64,000 bases of DNA from an uncultured Bacilli bacterium (GCA_947629375.1 CANRDN010000003.1:31452-95451), one strand, 5' to 3'; shown: positions 53,044-62,521, numbered from the stretch's first letter. A program made the numbers and translations. Notes: generated by a model not told the origin, from the letters alone.

Positions 53044-53520
53044 TTGAAAAATAATATAAATTTCAACATCGAAATTATAATTGAAGAATACTCTAGTTAT
53101 GTATTTAAGATTATAAACAATATTGTTGGTACTTCTTTACCATATCAAGATAAAGAGGAAATAGCAGCAGATGTTTTCTATTTATTGTGGAAAAATCAAA
53201 ACAATATAAATGAAAATATAAAGTCTTATATCGGTACTATCGCTCGTAATTGTTCTTATAGAAAACTAAAAGATACTAAAATAAATCTAGAGTTGAAAGA
53301 AGAACTTATAAGTGATAACCAAAGTAAAGTTAATGATGATTTATATGCGATAAATGACAAAATAAAAGAACTCAAAGAAGACGAAAGAAAGATATTTACT
53401 CTTTATTATGTAAATGGTTACAAAGTTAAAGAAATATCAAAGACATTAAAGATAAGTTCTAGTTCGGTTAAGATAAAACTTTATAGAATTAGAAAAAAAT
53501 TAAAGGAGGATTTATTATGA
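53044..53520 (+). CDS. Extracytoplasmic-function (ECF) sigma factor
   Basis: 158 residues from TTG 53044, six bases after TGGAGGT (53031-53037); ATG 53017 lies before that site. Sigma region 2 (about 10-75, with DKEEIAADVFYLLWKN) and region 4 (about 105-158, LKEDERKIFTLYYVNGYKVKEISKTLKISSSSVKIKLYRIRKKL). It lacks regions 1 and 3. Overlaps the downstream gene by 4 bases, the usual sigma/anti-sigma arrangement. Confidence 0.88.
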   Translation: MKNNINFNIEIIIEEYSSYVFKIINNIVGTSLPYQDKEEIAADVFYLLWKNQNNINENIKSYIGTIARNCSYRKLKDTKINLELKEELISDNQSKVNDDLYAINDKIKELKEDERKIFTLYYVNGYKVKEISKTLKISSSSVKIKLYRIRKKLKEDLL

Positions 53521-54035
53521 GAAAGATTGATACTTTCAAAATAAAAGAAATGACTAATCAATTAATTGGTTATGATAATTTTATTATGGAGGAAAAAATG
53601 AATAAAAGTAAAACAAAAAATATAGCTCTAGTATCCTTAGGAGTACTTGCTTTTGGGGGAGGAGTAGCAACAGTTAATGCTTTAACTGATAATGGTGTCG
53701 TTAATACAATTGGTAAAGCTATTCCTATAAAAATAATTTCTAGTGACGAAGAAGCAATGAATGCTACTTGTAAAGAAGTAGGTAATGGTAAATACTCTTG
53801 CACTTATGAAGGTGAGACACTAGATGGGCAAGTATCATATTCTCTTGAGTACGAAACAGATAATATCGACGATAAAGATTCTAGCGCCAAGGTTTATTTC
53901 GGATATGTTGATTTATCTGATAATGAACTAAAAGAGACAAATTTTGACGATGTTAAAATAAAATACGATACAAGCAAATTAGATGATGAATCAAAAAAAT
54001 TATTAGAAGAATATGTTTTTGCAAGTAAAGAATAA
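53517..54035 (+). CDS. Putative anti-sigma factor or membrane partner of the ECF sigma
   Basis: 172 residues. A short cytoplasmic part (about 1-34), one membrane helix (about 35-55, IALVSLGVLAFGGGVATVNAL), and an acidic extracytoplasmic domain with two Cys (ATCKEVGNGKYSCTYEG). Start codon overlaps the sigma gene (ATGA). Length and layout fit an anti-sigma factor, though no zinc-binding ZAS motif is present in the cytoplasmic part, and that segment is unusually short. Assignment rests on context. Confidence 0.6.
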   Translation: MRKIDTFKIKEMTNQLIGYDNFIMEEKMNKSKTKNIALVSLGVLAFGGGVATVNALTDNGVVNTIGKAIPIKIISSDEEAMNATCKEVGNGKYSCTYEGETLDGQVSYSLEYETDNIDDKDSSAKVYFGYVDLSDNELKETNFDDVKIKYDTSKLDDESKKLLEEYVFASKE

Positions 54036-54080
54036 TTAAAGAAATCAAAGTGTATATATAATTGAATTTAATGAATAATA

Positions 54081-54109
54081 AGTGTTGATAAAATTATCAA
54101 CACTTTTTG
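54081..54109 (+). terminator. Intrinsic terminator
   Basis: AGTGTTGATAA (54081-54091) / TTATCAACACT (54094-54104), followed by T5. Only two bases separate the 11-bp arms, so the real loop is a few bases larger. Confidence 0.85.
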
Positions 54110-54138
54110 TTGACAAAAAATTTCAAAAGAGTTAATAT
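54110..54138 (+). promoter_or_regulatory. Promoter of the GntR-ABC operon
   Basis: TTGACA (54110-54115), 17 bases, TAATAT (54133-54138). Confidence 0.88.
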
Positions 54139-54142
54139 GTAA

Positions 54143-54165
54143 TTGTACTATTACAAGTAGTACAA
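54143..54165. promoter_or_regulatory. Operator palindrome downstream of the promoter
   Basis: TTGTACTA (54143-54150) and TAGTACAA (54158-54165) are perfect inverted arms separated by 7 bases, starting 4 bases after the -10. It is a typical GntR/YtrA-family operator position and shape, so the GntR protein at 56989 probably represses its own operon here. Confidence 0.85.
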
Positions 54166-54190
54166 TAATAAAATATTAATGGAGGAAAAT

Positions 54191-55096
54191 ATGATTGAAA
54201 TTAAAGGAATTTCCAAACAATTTGGTAAAACTAAAGTCTTGGAAAAGCTGAATTGTAATATTAAAGACCACTGTATTTACGGACTTGTTGGTGCTAACGG
54301 CAGTGGAAAAAGTACTTTACTTAGACTTATAAATGGGATTTTTAAACAGGATTGTGGAAAAATTATAGTCGATGGGAATGAAACCTTTGATAATGAGAAC
54401 ATAAAACAACAGATGGTATTTGTACCTGATGATTTATTCTTTTATCAAGGATACACTTTAAAAGATATGGCATCTTTCTATGAAGCAATGTACGATAATT
54501 TCGATAAGAATTATTTATTTCAGCTGTCAAAAAGTTTAAAACTAAAAGATAATGTAAAGATAAATACATTTTCTAAAGGAATGAAAAGACAGTGCGCTCT
54601 AATACTTGCGTTAGCTACAAGAGCAAAATATATGTTTTTTGATGAAACATTCGACGGATTAGATCCCGTTATAAGAAACTTTTTTAAAAAGCAACTAGCT
54701 AAACAGATGGATGAAGATAATTCCACAATTATAATGACTAGTCACAACTTACGAGAATTAGAAGACATCTGTGACAATCTGGGTTTACTTTATAAAGGTG
54801 GTATCTTATTCGAAAGTGATATTAATTCTATAAAAACTAGTATGCATAAGGTTCAAATATCTTTAAAGGATGAAAAATTTAATATCGATACATTTACAAA
54901 TATTGGAATAGAAGTTTTATCATTCAAAAAAATAGGAAGCGTTGCAAGTATAATTATTAACGATAAAAATAACGATGCAGAACATAAATTAAATAAGCTA
55001 AAACCAATAATACTCGATTTTTTACCACTTACATTAGAAGAAGTTTTTATTTATGAAATGGAGGCTTTAGGATATGAATTTAATGAAGTACTTTAA
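54191..55096 (+). CDS. ABC transporter ATPase (YtrB/BcrA-like)
   Basis: About 301 residues from ATG 54191, preceded by ATGGAGGAAA; ATG 54179 lies in that site. Walker A GANGSGKST, signature FSKGMKRQ, Walker B YMFFDETFDGLD, H-loop TSHN. A C-terminal regulatory part of about 80 residues follows. The signature FSKGM is typical of exporter ATPases controlled by GntR regulators. Overlaps the permease by 23 bases. Confidence 0.9.
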   Translation: MIEIKGISKQFGKTKVLEKLNCNIKDHCIYGLVGANGSGKSTLLRLINGIFKQDCGKIIVDGNETFDNENIKQQMVFVPDDLFFYQGYTLKDMASFYEAMYDNFDKNYLFQLSKSLKLKDNVKINTFSKGMKRQCALILALATRAKYMFFDETFDGLDPVIRNFFKKQLAKQMDEDNSTIIMTSHNLRELEDICDNLGLLYKGGILFESDINSIKTSMHKVQISLKDEKFNIDTFTNIGIEVLSFKKIGSVASIIINDKNNDAEHKLNKLKPIILDFLPLTLEEVFIYEMEALGYEFNEVL

Positions 55097-57002
55097 TTAT
55101 CACTATATGTTACAAAATATTAAGAAGTCTAGATCAGTATTAATACTTTTTCTAGTACTATTTCCAGTTCTTAATATTTTAACTATTTTACTTCTTAATG
55201 AAATTTCATCTTTGATAGCGTTTACTTTGCCACAAATTTCAATTATTCATTTTATAGGTATTTTTTGTGTACCAATAGTTTTATCATTTTGTCTTTTTGG
55301 ATTTATTCACAAACAAAAAAGTATTGATTTCACTCTTTCAATGCCCATATCACGAAAAACTGTATTCACAACAAATACTATTACGGGAATCATATTTATT
55401 TTATTAATGATTATCCTATGTGGAATATGTACTTATGTAGCATCATTTTTTACACCTATTGTTATTCCTTTTCAAATGATTCTAGACTACATATTAATTT
55501 GGAGTATTACTTATATATTTGTATTTATTATTACTAATATTGCAATGAGTGTAACAGGTAATAAATCAACGCAAATAGTTGTTACTTTACTTTTGTTGTT
55601 TTTAATTCCATATATAATTGATGTTCTTTATATTCCAGAAATGTTTGATAGATCTCTTTCTTATCAAACTATAGCATTTGAAACAATAAAAATCGAATCA
55701 ACAAGATATTATCAAATAATAGGAAAAGATAGCGTATATAACTATATAATGCCATATAACTTGTTCAAGTCAAATGATTTATATAGCTTGTTTTCTCTTT
55801 CAAAAATGATTATTTTATCTTTTATTGGATATTTTATAGGAAAGTTTCTTTTTGTAAGACGAAAAATGGAAGTTAATGAAACAAGTTTTGAAAATTTAAA
55901 AATGCATACTTTTGTTAAAGCATTAACAATGTTACCTCTATTTGTTTTGATTAGTGGTATATTATCACAAAGTAATAAAAGTGGTTTACTTTTCGTAGCA
56001 TCTATAGTTGGATTGATAATATATTATTTAATTTATGATTATCTAACTCTCCATCATTTACCAAATTTTAAAAAGAACGCTTTACATTTTGTCATTGTTT
56101 TACTTGTTATGTTCACAATCTCATATATGATAAATGAAAATATGAATAATAATAAGTATTTATATGAAGATTTAATAATAGATGATTATGATGAAATAGA
56201 AAATTTTAAAATAGATTTTGTTAACAAAGAAGGAATAAGTGATTTTCTTTACTATGAAATAACTGATAAAGAATCTATAAAAACAATTTCTGATATTATT
56301 ACTAATGCAAAATACTCTGAAGATTATGAAATATTTGTAATTTCAGTAAAAGTTGATGGAAAAGAATATGAACTATCTATTGATATGTCAAAAGAAGATT
56401 ATCAAAAAATAAAAGATATAGTAGAAACAAAAGGAGTTAGCAAAAGCCCATTACTTCAAGGAAACTATGTTTATGCTTTGAGACTTCGTGAATTAGATAT
56501 GGATTATACAACTACTGATAGTAAAATATTAGATGCTGCTAAAGATACTATTATTAAGGATAGTGAAATGTTAGATTATAAAGTATGTTTAAACACAACA
56601 TTACTTGCATATAGAGGAGGTAAGGTTTCTACATATAACATTAACAGCTGTAAGTCAGATGTACTAAGTAAATATGTAGAAGATTCTATCAAGAAAGAAA
56701 GAGAAAAAGTTGCCGAAACAATAAAAGATAATATCATTAGTAATATAGATTTATTAGATGGTTCAGAGAATGTTTCATTTATAAATCGTGAAGATTTCCT
56801 TAATAAATGGTATAATCAATATGAAGAAGTTAATCAATTTATTTTAAAAGATGCAAAAAATGATTTTAGTATAAATAAAGATTATGTAATATTAGATTTT
56901 AATAACGATGATAGAATATATAGATTTTATACAAATAATTATTTAGAACTTTTTAAAATGATTGGAATTGAAGAGGATGAAGTTAATTATGATACTTATT
57001 AA
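55074..57002 (+). CDS. ABC transporter permease with soluble C-terminal domain
   Basis: 642 residues. Helices in the first half (about 18-40, 45-70, 95-125, 130-160, 165-185, 240-260, 280-345), then about 260 hydrophilic residues that look like an extracytoplasmic domain (YEDLIIDDYDEIENFK…). The pair with the preceding ATPase is a YtrBC/BcrAB-like exporter; substrates of such systems are often envelope-active peptides, but this one is unknown. Overlaps the GntR gene by 14 bases. Confidence 0.8.
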   Translation: MNLMKYFNYHYMLQNIKKSRSVLILFLVLFPVLNILTILLLNEISSLIAFTLPQISIIHFIGIFCVPIVLSFCLFGFIHKQKSIDFTLSMPISRKTVFTTNTITGIIFILLMIILCGICTYVASFFTPIVIPFQMILDYILIWSITYIFVFIITNIAMSVTGNKSTQIVVTLLLLFLIPYIIDVLYIPEMFDRSLSYQTIAFETIKIESTRYYQIIGKDSVYNYIMPYNLFKSNDLYSLFSLSKMIILSFIGYFIGKFLFVRRKMEVNETSFENLKMHTFVKALTMLPLFVLISGILSQSNKSGLLFVASIVGLIIYYLIYDYLTLHHLPNFKKNALHFVIVLLVMFTISYMINENMNNNKYLYEDLIIDDYDEIENFKIDFVNKEGISDFLYYEITDKESIKTISDIITNAKYSEDYEIFVISVKVDGKEYELSIDMSKEDYQKIKDIVETKGVSKSPLLQGNYVYALRLRELDMDYTTTDSKILDAAKDTIIKDSEMLDYKVCLNTTLLAYRGGKVSTYNINSCKSDVLSKYVEDSIKKEREKVAETIKDNIISNIDLLDGSENVSFINREDFLNKWYNQYEEVNQFILKDAKNDFSINKDYVILDFNNDDRIYRFYTNNYLELFKMIGIEEDEVNYDTY

Positions 57003-57351
57003 TCTAGATTATCAAGCAAGAACACCAATATATGAGCAGATTGTTTCTACAATTGAAAGATATGTAGCTCTTGGAGTAATTAAACCAGGTGAGCAAATTC
57101 CCTCTATTAGAGAGTTAGCAGCTAATCTAGGAATTAACCCTAATACGGTAAAAAAAGCTTATGATATTTTAGAAAATAAGAAAGTAATTACATCATTATC
57201 AACAAAAGGAACTTTTATTTCTAAACAAATAGATAAAGTTTTAGATAATAGAAAAACAGAAGAAATTAAAAAATTTAAAGAGCAAATAGAACTTCTTAAA
57301 AGTTTAGGAATCGATAAAGAACAGATAATTAAGTTAATTGATAAAGATTAA
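56989..57351 (+). CDS. GntR-family regulator (YtrA subfamily)
   Basis: 120 residues from ATG 56989 (MILINLDYQARTPIYEQIVS), with GAGGATG upstream; earlier in-frame ATGs at 56962 and 56977 lie before that site. A winged helix (about 8-75, PGEQIPSIRELAANLGINPNTVKKAYDILE) plus a short helical dimerisation tail, without a ligand domain: the YtrA type. Probably represses the operon through the 54143-54165 palindrome. It is unusual in being the last, not the first, gene. Confidence 0.9.
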   Translation: MILINLDYQARTPIYEQIVSTIERYVALGVIKPGEQIPSIRELAANLGINPNTVKKAYDILENKKVITSLSTKGTFISKQIDKVLDNRKTEEIKKFKEQIELLKSLGIDKEQIIKLIDKD

Positions 57352-57360
57352 TTCAACATA

Positions 57361-57388
57361 AAAACCTCGTTTTAAAGCGAGGTTTATT
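57361..57388. terminator. Bidirectional terminator
   Basis: AAACCTCG (57362-57369) / CGAGGTTT (57378-57385) with A- and T-rich flanks on both sides. It serves the GntR operon and the convergent ABC importer. Confidence 0.85.
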
Positions 57389-58169
57389 TTTTATTTAAAT
57401 ATTTTTCTATTTTTAGAAGAACAAAATAAATTAGATAAGATAGTATTCCAAGTATAAATACACTGGTTATAACAAGATCAATATTAAAAACTTGTGAGCC
57501 ATACATTATAAGATATCCAAGCCCTTTTTTTGATACTAAAAGTTCACCCATAATAACTCCAATTAAGGACATACTTATATTAATCTTAAATGTATTAAAA
57601 ATATTCTTTTTATTAGCAGGCAATATTACTTTAGTGTATATTTGAAATTTACTTGCTTTAAAACTTTTTAGTAGAGTTATATAACTTTCTTCAGTACTTA
57701 TAAAGCTGTTATAAATATTTATAATACTAAGAATTAATGATATCATAAGGGCCATTACGACAATTGAGTTAGTACCAGCTCCAAACCAGATTATAATAAG
57801 CGGTCCCAAAGCTACTTTAGGAAGAGAATTAATGACTGTTAAATAAGGATCTGCAATATCAGCAATTGTTTTGTTGAGCCATAAAAGAGATGCTACTACA
57901 AGACCAACAATAGATGCTATCATAAAACTTAATAAAGTTTCATAAAGTGTTACCGTTATATGATCAATTAAATTACTTTTACTTAATTTCACGATTGTAT
58001 CAATAATGTTTTTAGGTGAAGAGAAAAGAAAAGTATTGATTATTTCTAAATTAGATAAAATTTGCCAAATTGCTATAAAAAGTAAAAGTATCAATATTTG
58101 AAAGGAAAGAATTATTATCTTTCTTTTTTTCTTTTTCTTTAGAAACTCAATATGTTCATCACTATACAT
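57384..58169 (-). CDS. ABC importer permease (SsuC/TauC/nitrate type)
   Basis: 261 residues, about six helices. The EAA motif region EESYITLLKSFKASKFQIYTKVILPANKKNI is present at about 153-183, followed by GVIMGELLVSKKGLGYLI, typical of aliphatic sulphonate/taurine/nitrate or thiamine-precursor permeases. The substrate is unknown; the binding protein is not in the window. Its start overlaps the truncated ATPase gene by 8 bases. With the ATPase gene cut, this importer is probably non-functional here. Confidence 0.85.
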   Translation of the reverse strand: MYSDEHIEFLKKKKKRKIIILSFQILILLLFIAIWQILSNLEIINTFLFSSPKNIIDTIVKLSKSNLIDHITVTLYETLLSFMIASIVGLVVASLLWLNKTIADIADPYLTVINSLPKVALGPLIIIWFGAGTNSIVVMALMISLILSIINIYNSFISTEESYITLLKSFKASKFQIYTKVILPANKKNIFNTFKINISMSLIGVIMGELLVSKKGLGYLIMYGSQVFNIDLVITSVFILGILSYLIYFVLLKIEKYLNKK

Positions 58170-58500
58170 TTACATCAAGTTCCTTCCATATTTCGTTATA
58201 GTACTTTTCAAATTCTAAAGTTCTTCTATTCTCTACAGGTTTTTTTCTCTCATCATATTTAATATCGTGAATGTATTTTATTTTAGCTGGTCTTTTAGAA
58301 AGCACTACAATCTTGTCAGAAATACTTATAGCTTCCCCTAAATCGTGGGTTACCATAATGGCAGTTTTTTTCTCATCTTTAATAATTTTATAGAGGTCAT
58401 TAGATAAAGATAATCTTGTCTGATAATCCAAAGCTGAAAGTGGTTCATCTAAAAGTAGAATATCAGGGTCGATTGCTAGTGTCCTGATTAAAGCAACTCC
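58162..58500 (-). pseudogene. 3' fragment of ABC importer ATPase (SsuB/TauB type), cut by a mobile element
   Basis: 112 codons read GVALIRTLAIDPDILLLDEP, then LSALDYQTRLSL through the H-loop VTHDLGEA and a normal C-terminus. Walker B and D-loop are intact, but the first half (Walker A, Q-loop, LSGG signature) is missing. Just before GVAL, where the family reads LSGGMxQRVALxRA, the sequence turns into non-coding DNA 40 bases from the end of a serine recombinase. The N-terminal half is not in the window. Confidence 0.9.
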
Positions 58501-58546
58501 TTGAAAGTGATAAAGACAAAAAACACATAAAAAAATTTATAGATAA

Positions 58547-60085
58547 TTAAAAATTCCAAATTATTTTTATTGTTCTTTCATTGTTTTCTTCTTTAGAGAT
58601 AAATACTTTTTCAATTAGATTATCGATTATGTATCTATCTATTTTAATAAAATTAATTTCGCTTATATTATTTTCTTTTTTTGTGGAAATTTTTTTAACT
58701 TTTTCTATGTTTAATTCAATATCATTAATTTGCCTTTTTAGTATTACATTATTTCTTTTATATGTCTCTTTTAACTTTTGAAATTCATCTATAGTAATAA
58801 GTTTATTAACTTTATCTTCATATATATTTTGTAGATAAAAATCACACTTTTTTAAATATTTTTCCTTTTCTTCTTTTTCCTTTAGTAAATATCTAAGTCT
58901 GTTTTCTGAATCTTCATTTTCTTCAAAATTTATACCTGTTAAATCGATACTAGTTATGTATTTATTTATTTCGTCACAAATTACTTTTTCTAATACATCA
59001 TATCTTATTCCTTTTTTGTTGGGACAGGTATTAATACTATTTGAACATACCAAGTAATCATATTTACTTGATTTTTTCTTTCTCATTAAACTATTACAAT
59101 TATTGCAGTATACTTTTTTGGAAAATAAGTGAACTTTTCCTTTTGACACTGGATGATGTTTTTCATTAATGATTTGTTGAACTTTATTAAATATATTTAT
59201 ATCAATTATTGCTTCGTGACTATTAAATGTTTTAATCCATTTTTCTTTATTTTTTCTTATTATTTTATGGTTTTTGTAACTCACTGTAGTTCTTTTTCCT
59301 TGTACTAAACAACCAGTGTATATTTCATTTTTTAATATTGTCTTAATTGCATTACCTGACCATTTTATTTTATCTCTTGGTTTATTAGAAACAACATTTA
59401 GTTTGCACCCTTTTAAATATTTGTAATAGGAGGGACTTGGTATTTTTTCTTTATTGAGAATATTTGCTATTGTAGAATATCCGTTACCATCAAGATAAAG
59501 ATTAAAAATTTTTATAACTATTTCTTTTGCATAATTATCTACCACTAATTTGTTTTTATCTTCTTTAGATATTTCGTATCCGAATACAGAAAAAGGAGAA
59601 ATAAATTCTCCGTTGTTCATCTTCGTATAGAATGCTGACCTAATATTATTTGATAAATCTTCTAGATACCATTCATTGACAAGACCATTTATTTGTCTTG
59701 CTTTCTTATTGCCTTTATTTTCTGTATCTGCATTATCTGTCAAACTTATAAATCTTACATTCCACTCAAGAAACTTGTTATTTAAATACTTTTCAATTAT
59801 TTCCATATCTCTTGAAAACCTTGATTGACTTTTACAAAGCACAACATCAATTTTGCCATTTTCACAATCTTTAATTAAATTTTCAAAGGCTGGTCTATAT
59901 GTACCTGCTCCCGATAAATCTTCATCACAGTACTCTTTTACTAAAACAAAATTGTCATTTTTAGAGATGTAATCAAGTAACATATTTCTTTGATTTTTAA
60001 TTGATTCACTATCATCATCTTTATTAATTTTATTTTTGTCTTCCTCCGATAATCTTTCATAAATTGCAACTCGAAGTTTGTTAAT
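58547..60085 (-). CDS. Large serine recombinase with apparent ATT start codon
   Basis: 512 residues if read from ATT 60085. That start gives NKLRVAIYERLSEEDKN, with nucleophile Ser13, and GGAGGAA (60097-60091) is five bases upstream. The first conventional start, ATG 59983, would drop the catalytic serine and 34 residues, so it cannot give an active enzyme. The rest is typical: resolvase domain with QSRFSRD, recombinase domain (SPFSVFGYEI), zinc ribbon (CNNC…CSNS) and coiled coil. Either ATT is used, as in E. coli infC, or a start mutation has silenced the gene. Confidence 0.88.
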   Translation of the reverse strand: MNKLRVAIYERLSEEDKNKINKDDDSESIKNQRNMLLDYISKNDNFVLVKEYCDEDLSGAGTYRPAFENLIKDCENGKIDVVLCKSQSRFSRDMEIIEKYLNNKFLEWNVRFISLTDNADTENKGNKKARQINGLVNEWYLEDLSNNIRSAFYTKMNNGEFISPFSVFGYEISKEDKNKLVVDNYAKEIVIKIFNLYLDGNGYSTIANILNKEKIPSPSYYKYLKGCKLNVVSNKPRDKIKWSGNAIKTILKNEIYTGCLVQGKRTTVSYKNHKIIRKNKEKWIKTFNSHEAIIDINIFNKVQQIINEKHHPVSKGKVHLFSKKVYCNNCNSLMRKKKSSKYDYLVCSNSINTCPNKKGIRYDVLEKVICDEINKYITSIDLTGINFEENEDSENRLRYLLKEKEEKEKYLKKCDFYLQNIYEDKVNKLITIDEFQKLKETYKRNNVILKRQINDIELNIEKVKKISTKKENNISEINFIKIDRYIIDNLIEKVFISKEENNERTIKIIWNF

Positions 60086-60099
60086 AAAAATTCCTCCAT

Positions 60100-60198
60100 T
60101 TATAAGTTTTCTAGGTAATGCTTTATTACATCTTTAATAATTTCTTCTTTCAATTTATCATTAACATTTTTATGAACATTTAAAATACTATATTTCAT
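60100..60198 (-). CDS. Small protein upstream of the serine recombinase
   Basis: 32 residues, MKYSILNVHKNVNDKLKEEI then IKDVIKHYLENL, ending 14 bases before the recombinase start. Charged and helical. The first element also has a small protein before its recombinase, though the sequences are not obviously alike. Weak ribosome site (TGAG). Confidence 0.45.
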   Translation of the reverse strand: MKYSILNVHKNVNDKLKEEIIKDVIKHYLENL

Positions 60199-60242
60199 AT
60201 TAATCTCAATATAAATGTATTTATTAAAGAAAAAATAATTAC

Positions 60243-60277
60243 AAAAAAAGAACTAAATATAATTATTTAATTCTTTT
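60243..60277 (-). terminator. Terminator after the surface-protein gene
   Basis: On the minus strand AAAAGAATTAAAT (60277-60265) pairs with ATTTAGTTCTTTT (60258-60246), one G-U, then T run. Confidence 0.75.
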
Positions 60278-60286
60278 AATAAGTCA

Positions 60287-62521
60287 TTAATAAATAATAG
60301 TAGGGTAGCCACTAGTTGGATTTATTTTCCATCTTTTCAATGTGAAGTCGAAGTCATCAGTTATAACGCCTTTACTTACTAGGGTACTTTTTATAGTTTC
60401 CGTTATTGTTATCTTATCTATATTTGTATTTAATTTATATAGTAATCCATTAGTATTGTTAGCGTCCTGGTTTTTCATATCTGTTTCAGACATTTCTGTT
60501 ATTCCTGTTAGGATATTACTTCCAGTATGGCCACTCTTATAATATACATTTTCAATATGGAATTCGGTAGTTTGTACTATGTGACCTACGCCATATGTAC
60601 CAGTAGTACCAGAGATAGTACCACCATTATAGACATTATCAAGTGTTATATTTGCTTTACTTGTTGTTGTAGTATCGACATCAAGTATTCCACTGGCATT
60701 TCCATCTTTACTTGTCATTTCTCCAATATTATATGAGTTTAATATTACTATTGAGTTAGAAGCACTTCCATCGAAGTTTCCGACAATTCCACTTGAAGAA
60801 CCACCATTTGCAGTAATATGACCGGTGTTGTAACTATTTAATATGTAGGCGTGACCTCCTCCGATATATCCAATTACTCCACCATAACCTTGATGTTTAT
60901 GATAGTCTCCAATTATATCTGCTTCGTTAGAAGAATTTGCTATAACAGCATTACCACCAGAATTTATATGACCTAAAAGTCCTCCAATTCTGTATCCTCC
61001 TGTTATTTTTCCGTAGTTGTGACAATTAATCATATTAAGTGATGTATGAGCAGCTCCAACTCTTCCTACAATTCCTCCACCATTTAATAAAAAGTTAGGG
61101 TCAGCAGAGTTGTAATTACTAATTATTTCACCACGATTATCACTATTTTCAATTCTACATTCAATTCCTTTACATTGTCCTATAATTCCACCAAGTTTCA
61201 TTTCATTGGCAGTTGTCATTCCTGTTGTTATAGTACCATAGTTAGTTGAATTCTTAATTCTTACATATCCACCTTTATTATCGTGAACACCAACTATTCC
61301 ACCCATACCAGTAGAACCTCTTTCATTTTTTATCGTACCATAGTTATTACAATTTTCTACAGTGATACTTCCATATACTAACGCAACTATACCTGCTGTG
61401 TGATTTGCATTCGTTATGTCTCCGTAATTATTGCTATTCTTTACTGTAATTATTCCATCGTCTTCAACTTCAGCAATAATTCCTGCCATTGAGTTTCTTC
61501 CATACTCATCTTTAACATTTATATAATTATCAACATTATCTACTGTGACAGTTCCATAAGCTTTACCCATTAATCCAGCAGCAATTCCAAGAGTTTCAAT
61601 ATGATTTCCAGGATCTTTAACTTCAATACTACCTTTAATTGTTAGATTTTGAATAGTCGAGTCTTTTACACGCCCAAATAATCCAAGTAATTCATTTTCA
61701 TCATTTGCAAGTTCACTATTTTTACGGATATATAAATTGTCTATTGTAAAATCTTGCCCATCAAAATTACCAATAAAGTAATCTTCTTCAATTAAAGAAT
61801 ATCCAATTGGGTCAAAACCACTTCCAGTTGTTAATTCTTGAAACAATGTTTCATCTGCACCATCGTTGTTTATGTCACCAAAATCTTTACTTTCAGGATC
61901 TATATAATCACTTGTATCTTGGAAATCAAGATCATTCATTAAAAGAATCCATCCATCTTCGTAAGTTTTATGATTTTTAACATTATTACTTAAACGAACT
62001 AAGTCTTCTATCTTATATATGTACCATTCATTTCTAATTCCAAAAGTGAATTTTTTAGAAACACCTTTATATGGTTTGATAGGGGTAACCGTTATTGTAA
62101 CACTATCTGTTTTATCATTAAAATCTTTGACTTTAAACTCTAAATCTAGAATATCATCTCTTTTTTGTTTTCCACTTATTACTTTGGTAGTAGTATTTCC
62201 AGATTCGAATGTCAATCTTGGATTTTCATCTATTGTTATTTCGTATTCCAAATCATAATTATTATAATTAATACCATCATTATTATGTATTTCTAGTTTA
62301 ACAAAAGGGTCTCTAATAAGCTCATCTTTCATATTTCTTTGAATAACAATATTGTTATTTTCTTCATCTTCTAAAGCACTAAAATAGAATGCTGCTGATG
62401 AAGTATTAACATCAAAATCCCTTTTAAAAATGTATCTACTATAAGTGTAACTAAAAGTAGTAACTAACAAAAAAATACAAAATATCATACTGAACAAAGT
62501 AAATGCTTTTTTATTTTTCAA
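60287..62521 (-). CDS. Large surface protein with beta-helix (GLUG-like) repeats
   Basis: 744 residues. Start TTG 62521 with AAGGAAGG upstream. N-terminal signal-anchor (about 6-30; then SRYIFKRDFDVNTSSAAFYF), a beta domain (about 45-160), the stretch WYIYKIEDLVRLSNNVKN (entry of a GLUG/ZmpA-like repeat region), then about 450 residues of repeated units of 20-30 residues of the form 'GGIVG…V.IKNS.NYGTIT' forming a right-handed beta-helix. No LPXTG is present, so anchoring is by the N-terminus. Such proteins are adhesins or glycan-binding surface proteins. It lies directly beyond an invertible promoter segment, which suggests phase-variable expression. Confidence 0.82.
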   Translation of the reverse strand: MKNKKAFTLFSMIFCIFLLVTTFSYTYSRYIFKRDFDVNTSSAAFYFSALEDEENNNIVIQRNMKDELIRDPFVKLEIHNNDGINYNNYDLEYEITIDENPRLTFESGNTTTKVISGKQKRDDILDLEFKVKDFNDKTDSVTITVTPIKPYKGVSKKFTFGIRNEWYIYKIEDLVRLSNNVKNHKTYEDGWILLMNDLDFQDTSDYIDPESKDFGDINNDGADETLFQELTTGSGFDPIGYSLIEEDYFIGNFDGQDFTIDNLYIRKNSELANDENELLGLFGRVKDSTIQNLTIKGSIEVKDPGNHIETLGIAAGLMGKAYGTVTVDNVDNYINVKDEYGRNSMAGIIAEVEDDGIITVKNSNNYGDITNANHTAGIVALVYGSITVENCNNYGTIKNERGSTGMGGIVGVHDNKGGYVRIKNSTNYGTITTGMTTANEMKLGGIIGQCKGIECRIENSDNRGEIISNYNSADPNFLLNGGGIVGRVGAAHTSLNMINCHNYGKITGGYRIGGLLGHINSGGNAVIANSSNEADIIGDYHKHQGYGGVIGYIGGGHAYILNSYNTGHITANGGSSSGIVGNFDGSASNSIVILNSYNIGEMTSKDGNASGILDVDTTTTSKANITLDNVYNGGTISGTTGTYGVGHIVQTTEFHIENVYYKSGHTGSNILTGITEMSETDMKNQDANNTNGLLYKLNTNIDKITITETIKSTLVSKGVITDDFDFTLKRWKINPTSGYPTIIY

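Noticed and set aside
58162..58431. Complete small 89-residue ATPase-like gene starting at TTG 58431
   Set aside because: The reading frame continues upstream with the native Walker B region (ILLLDEPLSALD), so this is an internal codon of a truncated ATPase, not a start.
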